Notes under the pieces: model-generated | Told to the model about the DNA's origin: nothing | Database searches by the model: none | What the model saw: only the letters and a program-made list of their open reading frames with translations | Assembly (NCBI GenBank): GCA_037074615.1 | Contig: CM073557.1 | Coordinates: 7,146,501-7,210,500, forward strand | DNA from: Leucaena leucocephala | Taxonomy: Eukaryota > Streptophyta > Magnoliopsida > Fabales > Fabaceae | Direction of reading: 5' to 3' | DNA: 64,000 bases | Shown here: positions 60,501-64,000 of the stretch, in pieces | How positions within the stretch are numbered: position 1 is the stretch's first letter | How the letters are laid out: every line of letters starts with the position of its first letter | Position numbers and translations under genes: made by a program

Positions 60501-62064
60501 CATCATAACAATTTGCTTTCGCATCTCATCTTGATCAGGTTAGGATACCAAAAAATATAAATGAAGCCCTTGATAGCCCTAAATGGAGAAAGACAATTAT
60601 GGAAGAAATGTAGGCCATGAAAAGTAACAAAACATATGAAGTAGTTGACCTGCCTAAAGGCAAGAAAGCAGTTGGTTGCAAATGGCTATTCACTCTAAAA
60701 TATTGTGCTGATGGAAGTCTTGACAAATATGAAGCTAGATTAGTGGCAAAGGACAAGTTTACAGTATGGACTACACCGAGACATTCGTACTAGTAGCCAA
60801 GCTAAATATCATCATAATTGTTCTCTCTTATTGCGAATTTAGACTAGCCGCTACACCAAATGGATGATGTAAAAAATGCATTCTTAAATGGAGAATTAAA
60901 GGAAGAAGTATACATGAAAATACCTCCAGGATTCCCTAGAAGGAAGGACAATCAAGTATGTAGGTTAAAAAAGTCATTGTATAGTTTAAAAGAATCTCCT
61001 CGAGCATGGTTTGAAAGATTCACCAAGGTTCTAAAAGCTGAAAGCTATATACAGGGATAGAGTAATCACACACTATTCTTCTGATACCTGAATGGTAGAA
61101 TTATGGTACTACCATTATATGTTGATGATATTATCCTCGCAGGTGATAGTCCAGTAGAGATTGATAGGATTAAGAAAGCACTAAATAGAGAATTCCAAGT
61201 TATAGATCTAGGAGAAATAAAATATTTCCTGGATATGTAAGTTGCTAGATCTGCTAGAGGAATTAGTATCTCATAGAAGAAGTATATATTAGATCTTCTA
61301 GAAGAAATAGGTATGCTTAGTTGTAGACCAAGCGACACCCTTATCCGGGTTGAAAACATCATTGATATTGAAGATTTGGGAAAGGCTATAGATATGGGAA
61401 GATACCAGGGAAAGTTTATCTACTTATCCCATACTCGCCCAGACATTGCCTATGCTATTAGTATAGTGAGTCAGTATTCTCATGACCTTAAACAAAAGTA
61501 CCTGATTGAAGTCTACCAGATTCTAATATATCTTAAGTGCTATCTTGGACTAGGCCTCTTGTTTAAAAAATCTGACAAACGGAATATGAAGATGTTAACA
61601 TATGTCGACTGGGTAAATGATCAAGATGACAGAAGATACACCTCAGGGTATGTTACCTATATTTGGGGTAATATAGTCACGTAGCATAATAAAAAATAAA
61701 GTGTGGTTGCTAAGAGCAGTGCTGAAGCAGAGTTTAAAACTATATCTCTTTGAATTTTTGAAGGCCTATGGGTAAAGTGGGTACTTGAAGAGTTGAGGAT
61801 GTCACTAGAGTCACCTATCAGACTACGTTCAGACAATATTGTTGCTATCAACATGCCACATAATCCAATTCAGCATGACAGAACAAAATATGTAGATATA
61901 GATAAATATTTTATAAGATAAGAGATTGATGCAGGAATAAATTATCTCAAATATATCCCCTCCACGAAACAAACAACAGATGTACTTACAAAGGGATTGA
62001 CTCGAGACAAATTCAAATATCTAATTGGCAAGTTGGACATGATAAATATCTATGCTCAAATTTA
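57579..62064 (+). pseudogene. Decayed copia polyprotein (gag to RNase H)
   Basis: Plus strand in copia order, in many short frames. A Pro/Ser-rich gag N-terminus (57624 onward) and a UBN2-like gag with F-K-F-L-V-G-L-N-P-M-Y-D-D-V near 58360 come first. A protease motif I-V-D-S-G-A-S-D-H-M-T lies at about 58946-58986, and a GAG-pre-integrase segment L-W-H-K-K-L-G-Y-P-N with H-C-D-S-C at 59319-59576. Integrase D-L-W-G and I-D-D-H-T-R-V-S-W follow, with N-G-I-A-E-R-K near 59820, reverse transcriptase with Y-V-D-D near 61120, and RNase H with S-A-E-A-E near 61720 and D-V-L-T-K-G-L near 61980. At least a dozen stops. No 5' LTR is visible upstream of 57579. Confidence 0.9.
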
Positions 62065-62272
62065 AGGGAGAGTATAGAATATATGTAATTAAGAGAGAGA
62101 TTACCGGGATTGATTGAGGGAGATTATATAAATTGTATCTTGATTTTAATTCCCCTGATTTTACTCTCAAAATCCTTCCTTTATTAGGATTCAATATGTG
62201 TATATATGTAATAGCATATAGTAGTAAAAAGATATAGAAAAATTATATAGAACCTTCTATGTTATACTCAAT
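62065..62272 (+). repeat. Probable 3' LTR remnant of the decayed copia element
   Basis: Follows the purine tract TTTAAGGGAGAG. Runs from about TATAGAATATATGTAATTAAG (62074) to CTTCTATGTTATA; the TATAGAA.../...TTCTATG ends look like mutated TGTAGAA...TTCTACA. No 5' partner was found to confirm the length. Confidence 0.55.
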
Positions 62273-62284
62273 TGTTCCCCTACT

Positions 62285-63480
62285 TGCATAATTGGCATGT
62301 CTTCCGATAGTGTCTCCCCCTGAAATAGTGGCCTTCAAATTGTTCTTCAGATTCCTTAGGTTTCTCTTGTACTAGTGTGTCAAGGTATAGATTCTATCAG
62401 GTTCTTGGTAGAGGCATAATGGTTGTTCAAGGTATGTTTAAGGTTCACTCCAAGTCTCCCTTGAATTGAAGAGGTATAGAAAGAGATGGTTTCATAGAAT
62501 GTGACATCACATGTGATATAAAGATGCTTAGCCAATGGATCAAAACATTTTTAACCTTTTTGGGTACCAGCCCCTAGGAAAATGCATTTGACAGCCTTAC
62601 GGTCAAGTTTAGAAGTATGATGTAGATGAACAAAGGCAGTGCATCCGAATACCTTGAGAGGAAAGTGTTTTCCAAGGGAGATGAAAATGATTCTAGAGAA
62701 CTTGGAGAAGAGTTTGGAAAGACAATAGTTTTCATGGCATCTAGTTGATTAAGGTGGCCATGAGGATAGTATCGGTCCAATAGAAATTAGGAACATGACT
62801 GTTAAATAAAAGGGCCATAGCAGTTTCTAGTATATGCCTATGTTTGCATTTAGCAATGCTATTCTGTTGGGGGCTGTATGGACAAGAACTTTTGTAGGAT
62901 ATATCATGTTATTTAAGAAACTCAAAGAGTAGGTGTTAAAGTACTTAGTGCCATTGTCAGTATGGAGAGTCTAAAATTTTCTATCAAATTGTGTAAGGAC
63001 CATATTGTAGAAGTCAATGAAAGTTTGGTATACTTCAGTTTTATCCTTTAAGAAAAAAATCCAACTTATATGGGTATGGTCATCAATTAGGGTCATAAAC
63101 CATTTTGATTGGGTGCGGTTTGGAACTCATGATGGACCCCATAAGTCACTATGAACAAATGAAGAAGGGCTTAGATGGGCAACATGGGACACTCAGAAAA
63201 TTTGTGCGATAATGTTTGGCGAGTTCACAGGAATCACAAGAAAAAACTAAATTTTTATTTGAGCAAATTGAAGGAAACATCTTACAAATCTATTGAAAGT
63301 TTGGATATCCTAATCGCTTGTGCCATAACTTCAATTCACTAGTCCTAGAAAGAGACACTTTATTACAAAAATGAAGTACTAGATTGTTACAATCATCCAT
63401 ATAATAGAACCCATCAAACTTCTTAGCAACACCAATCGTCATCCCCGTAGCAGATCCTGAAAAATACAGTGTAGCAAAAA
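62285..63480 (-). pseudogene. Second copia fragment, minus strand (integrase region)
   Basis: Minus-strand translation gives L-W-H-K-R-L-G-Y-P-N and S-C-D-S-C-E-L-A-K-H near 63220-63330, W-F-M-T-L-I-D-D-H-T-H-I-S-W near 63070-63115, F-L-K-D-K-T-E-V-Y-Q near 63020-63060, and the integrase tail with H-F-P-R-G-style flap-and-collar remnants at 62574-62780. Closely related to the plus-strand element at 57579-62064 but in opposite orientation. Stops throughout. Gag, reverse transcriptase and LTRs are not seen. Confidence 0.82.
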
Positions 63481-64000
63481 TTTAGCATGGCATCTTTCAT
63501 CCCTAGTGACAAACCCATATTTTCATATATTTATACATATCATTTTGGTGGGTTTTTGTAATTATTTTGATCCTTCAATGTATTATTTGTGAACTAATTG
63601 GATTAATGTGCCTTACATTGAATTATTGCTTAATAGGGCCATAATAGTCATATTTTTATAATTTCTCCCAATCAATTATTTTTGGAACAAAAGGTATTAC
63701 ATTATTAGGATTTGTATTTAACCTAAATTTACAAATAACAATAAATGACCATAAATTTAGAAATTGCACATGAGGACCCATAAGCCAAACTTTATAATTT
63801 GGCCCATTAGGTTCTCTCCATTCACTTCAGCATTAATTCCTGCCCATGAAGAGAGCAAAGTTTGCGCGACACCATAAAGTTACTATCACCTTCCACACTC
63901 TATCATCACACCTATCTCACCTAACGACTCCACTCATCATCCCACGCTGTCACCATCCATTCATCCACCTCCACCAACATCATCTCCATCTCATACCCAT
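63481..64000. other. Unassigned right edge
   Basis: AT-rich until 63820, then a C/CA-rich stretch (CACCTATCTCACC, CATCCACCTCCACC). No frame or element boundary seen. Confidence 0.4.

Noticed and set aside
1..64000. tRNA, rRNA or known structured RNA genes
   Set aside because: Read for A/B-box and cloverleaf patterns and found only the tRNA-complementary primer binding sites of retrotransposons. A tRNAscan or Rfam search would be needed to exclude small RNAs.

Overview
The window reads as nuclear DNA of a flowering plant, most likely a eudicot. It is AT-rich and intron-rich, and is dominated by plant transposon families (Ty1/copia, CACTA/En-Spm, LTR-type elements, Stowaway-like MITEs). The host gene families are plant ones: malectin-LRR receptor kinase, family-1 UDP-glycosyltransferase, thaumatin-like PR-5, SKP1-like and PPR. 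I cannot name the species. Only two protein-coding genes look intact: a thaumatin-like protein (minus strand, 39861-40779, two exons) and an EAPP-family zinc-ribbon protein (minus strand, 51095-56399, three exons with a 4.1 kb first intron).

Layout. 1-604 is unassigned. 605-11230 is the 3' part of an old CACTA element split by a full-length minus-strand copia retrotransposon (1465-10109; two ~1.7 kb LTRs, imperfect 5 bp target duplication). 11538-19566 is a structurally complete CACTA element: CACTA termini, AAT target duplication, palindromic subterminal repeats, a TNP2-type transposase and a second Transposase_24 gene, both with stops and frameshifts. It also carries an antisense fragment of a host P-class PPR gene inside what looks like the transposase 5' UTR intron. 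A 348 bp relative of its insertion site, without the element, lies at 46093-46440.

20155-32464 is a dead malectin-LRR receptor kinase gene on the minus strand. It has stops, frameshifts, a lost DFG motif and no 3' kinase exons. A 1.29 kb LTR-type element sits inside its malectin exon (TSD GAGGT) and a 3.07 kb relative sits in an intron (TSD ATTTT). 33364-34450 is a broken UGT73-like gene. 35331-38297 is a small copia element with 173 bp LTRs that has lost protease and integrase, so gag runs directly into reverse transcriptase. The thaumatin-like gene follows, with a decayed thaumatin-like fragment about 3.6 kb further on (44303-44460). 44-49 kb is mostly AT-rich spacer with local duplications and a SKP1-like pseudogene. 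The EAPP gene fills 51-56.4 kb, its first intron packed with MITEs and a probable solo LTR. 57.6-62.3 kb is a decayed plus-strand copia element, and a fragment of a related copia on the minus strand abuts it (62.3-63.5 kb).

There is no operon-like organisation. The genes form two host loci of interest (a PR-5 pair, and a dead receptor kinase next to a dead glycosyltransferase) in a transposon-rich background. The observations most worth a second look are the PPR fragment captured in antisense inside the CACTA element, the empty-site relative of that insertion, and the exact restoration of the malectin exon when the inserted LTR element and one TSD copy are ignored.
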